A stretch of DNA of 64,000 bases from an uncultured Eubacteriales bacterium. Its GTDB lineage: Bacteria; Bacillota; Clostridia; TANB77; UBA1234. This document shows, in pieces, positions 62,522-64,000 of the stretch. The stretch lies in assembly GCA_949283575.1 (NCBI GenBank), contig CASDSU010000031.1:150644-214643 (forward strand), read 5' to 3'. Both the position numbers and the translations under genes were made by a program. The notes below the pieces were generated by a model. That model had not been told where the DNA came from and made no database searches. It saw only the letters and a list, made by a program, of their open reading frames with translations. The stretch's first letter is position 1. Each line of letters begins with the position of its first letter.

Positions 62522-63727
62522 ATGAAGAAAATATTAAGTATTTTAATTATTACTTTATTTATGAGTTCTTTAGTTTTTGCTGGTACATTTACTCCAACCA
62601 TTATAAGAAATTATAAAGAGAATGGAGAGAAATATATAACTAAAAGCTATGAAATAGATGTAAGTAATCAATATGAATTTGAAAATGGTATTGAAGAAAA
62701 AATAAAAGATGGTTTGAAAATATATGAATTGGACAATACCAGCAAAAATGGTGGACATGCAACTTTAAGCAAAGAGGAAACCCAAATTAAAGTTGTCGAA
62801 ACTAATTCTGGTAAAATTGAAGATGTTTTATTAGAATTTCCGACCGAAATAGCTTATGAAGATGAAAATGGTTTTAAAGGAACATTACTTATTGATACAT
62901 CGACTGTAACTACGACCGAAGTATTTAATGGTACATATAATAAAACTTATAAAGTAACAGAAACAGTTGAATATCAAAATCTTAATGCAAACGATTTAGA
63001 TAAAGTACCTAAAACAAAAGTAAAGAATGGTATTACAATGAAACTTGTATCGGTTGATTGGAAAGTTCAATCAACACAAATGATAGGAAGTTCGCAAGTA
63101 CCAGTTTCTTATAAAGGAATAGCATATTACTCTGGAAATGGAGTACAAAAGGTTCAAGGGGAATCTAAATATACAAGTAGTGCAACTTATAGAGGTATTA
63201 TTGAAAAAGATGAAGTAGAACCTTTAAATTATGAACTTACATATGTAGAGGTATTTAATGGAACTTGGATTGTATTTGTAGGTGCATTAGGAATTGTTTT
63301 ACTAATCACAGGATTAGTTTTATATAAAAGAAAGAAAACTAGCAGGAGGTTCTTTAAAATGAAAAGAAAACTTTTTGGCGTTAGCTTTTTCGTAGTTCTG
63401 TGTTTAATGTTTGTAGTAGCATTTTCTACTGTTGCATATGCTGCAGAACTTGATTCAGCAACAAAACACATCAACACTTCTGGGGAAATTGAATTGTATG
63501 TATCTGATTCGCCCAAGTACTTTGAATTTGATATCGAAATTACCTCTGGTGTTGGGTATGGTGTTATTCAAGTAATGAAGCCGGACGGAAGTTATTACAA
63601 TAACTTTGTAGAATTTTCTGGAGACACGTCTGTAAGAAAGCGAGTATATTTCGCCGATGCAGGTCGGTATGTTATAGAGGTATCTTTGGCTGGTTCTGCT
63701 AATGTAACAGTTACAATTAGCGATTAA
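62522..63727 (+). CDS. Signal-peptide membrane protein, apparently fused in frame to a second exported protein
   Basis: 401 residues in one frame. The N-terminal signal peptide ends near SLVFAGTFTP; then a beta-rich region and one helix (WIVFVGALGIVLLITGLVLY) with a basic tail KRKKTSRRFF. The frame continues without a stop into a second signal peptide starting at ATG 63360, itself preceded by GCAGGAGG and reading MKRKLFGVSFFVVLCLMFVV. This suggests two genes whose separating stop was lost, or independent re-initiation. The second part holds an in-frame CGG at 63665. No family assigned. Confidence 0.55.
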   Translation: MKKILSILIITLFMSSLVFAGTFTPTIIRNYKENGEKYITKSYEIDVSNQYEFENGIEEKIKDGLKIYELDNTSKNGGHATLSKEETQIKVVETNSGKIEDVLLEFPTEIAYEDENGFKGTLLIDTSTVTTTEVFNGTYNKTYKVTETVEYQNLNANDLDKVPKTKVKNGITMKLVSVDWKVQSTQMIGSSQVPVSYKGIAYYSGNGVQKVQGESKYTSSATYRGIIEKDEVEPLNYELTYVEVFNGTWIVFVGALGIVLLITGLVLYKRKKTSRRFFKMKRKLFGVSFFVVLCLMFVVAFSTVAYAAELDSATKHINTSGEIELYVSDSPKYFEFDIEITSGVGYGVIQVMKPDGSYYNNFVEFSGDTSVRKRVYFADAGRYVIEVSLAGSANVTVTISD

Positions 63728-63771
63728 AGAGAAAACAGTAAAGTTATAAATAATAATGCTTACTTTTGGGG

Positions 63772-63799
63772 GAGTGTCTGAAAAGACATTCTTTTTTTA
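63772..63799 (+). terminator. Terminator
   Basis: AGTGTCT-gaaa-AGACATT followed by a T-run. Confidence 0.75.
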
Positions 63800-63909
63800 T
63801 GCTTGTAAATTACGTTCATCATATTATAAAACCACTTGTCACAAATAATGGAAAATAAATACATTTAGTTGTATAATTATATATTATATGTAATAGAATG
63901 GAGGGTTTT

Positions 63910-64000
63910 ATGAAAATAAAAGTTATTAGTGAAAATGTAATGAATATTGAAAAAAATGAAATTAATGTTTTAATAAAATCTTCTGAAGATAATGAAGAAA
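63910..64000 (+). CDS. 3'-partial CDS, unknown
   Basis: ATG 63910 after TGGAGGG begins MKIKVISENVMNIEKNEI and runs off the window after 30 codons. Too short to assign; the start resembles some LytTR-type regulators, which is only a guess. Confidence 0.45.
   Translation, partial: MKIKVISENVMNIEKNEINVLIKSSEDNEE

Noticed and set aside
1..64000. CRISPR array, rRNA operon or replication origin
   Set aside because: I saw no regularly spaced repeats, no rRNA-like sequence and no DnaA-box cluster in the window.

Overview
The window looks like chromosome of an anaerobic, endospore-forming, low-GC Clostridia-type Firmicute, probably uncultured; I cannot place it to genus. Evidence: very AT-rich DNA with AGA as the main arginine codon, Shine-Dalgarno sites before most genes, a class III (glycyl-radical) ribonucleotide reductase, sporulation sigma-K, a GH18 hydrolase of the spore-cortex type, and many host promoters built on an extended -10 of the form TGnTAAAAT.

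Layout. 0-12.2 kb: a 4Fe-4S protein, a TetR regulator, an acyl-CoA synthetase, and a type II fatty-acid operon (fabD-fabG-fabF-accB-fabZ-accC-accD-accA-fabI) followed by acpP. A shared 16-bp TetR-type operator lies at the same distance from the -10 of the acyl-CoA synthetase and of acpP. 12.2-23.8 kb: Nudix, thioesterase, polA, a large split ADP-ribosyltransferase-like gene, yebC, a HAD phosphatase, dtd, tex, ysxC. 23.9-25.3 kb: a GC-richer FtsH-like protease on the minus strand. 25.5-33.3 kb: two ABC transport systems, a GntR regulator and an HD protein. 33.7-41.8 kb: GH18 hydrolase, pyrG with an attenuator-like leader, rqcH, and a UbiA-family prenyltransferase pair. 41.9-49.9 kb: sigK, an ImmA-like peptidase, and a NAD salvage region. 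The NAD region holds a GC-richer pncA-prs-nadV-nadE operon beside a decayed AT-rich pnuC-nadR pair and an NrtR-like regulator. 50-60.2 kb: hydrolase/acyltransferase/DUF6320-like trio, minimal Suf (SmsCB), a CDF transporter, and nrdD-nrdH-nrdG with an FTR-like protein. 60.3-64 kb: tRNA-Met, tRNA-Tyr and a block of accessory genes, including a metallopeptidase resembling anthrax lethal-factor-like domains.

Most notable signal: three host genes (birA, the ADP-ribosyltransferase-like gene, sigK) are broken by four +1 frame changes. Every one falls exactly on an in-frame CGG codon, and skipping the C (NNN-C-GGN) restores the conserved protein. By my hand scan of about 16,500 other codons in host-like genes, I found no other in-frame CGG. 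CGG does occur as an apparent sense codon in three foreign-looking genes. This suggests either CGG-triggered +1 frameshifting or an unassigned CGG codon; a systematic sequencing artefact remains the main alternative.

Other non-standard structure: two copies of a ~105-nt hairpin element with covarying stems and an invariant internal loop; a family of small palindromes with variable arms around a GGGACG core; and scattered GC-richer genes carrying near-consensus TTGACA-17/18-TATAAT promoters, which points to transfer.
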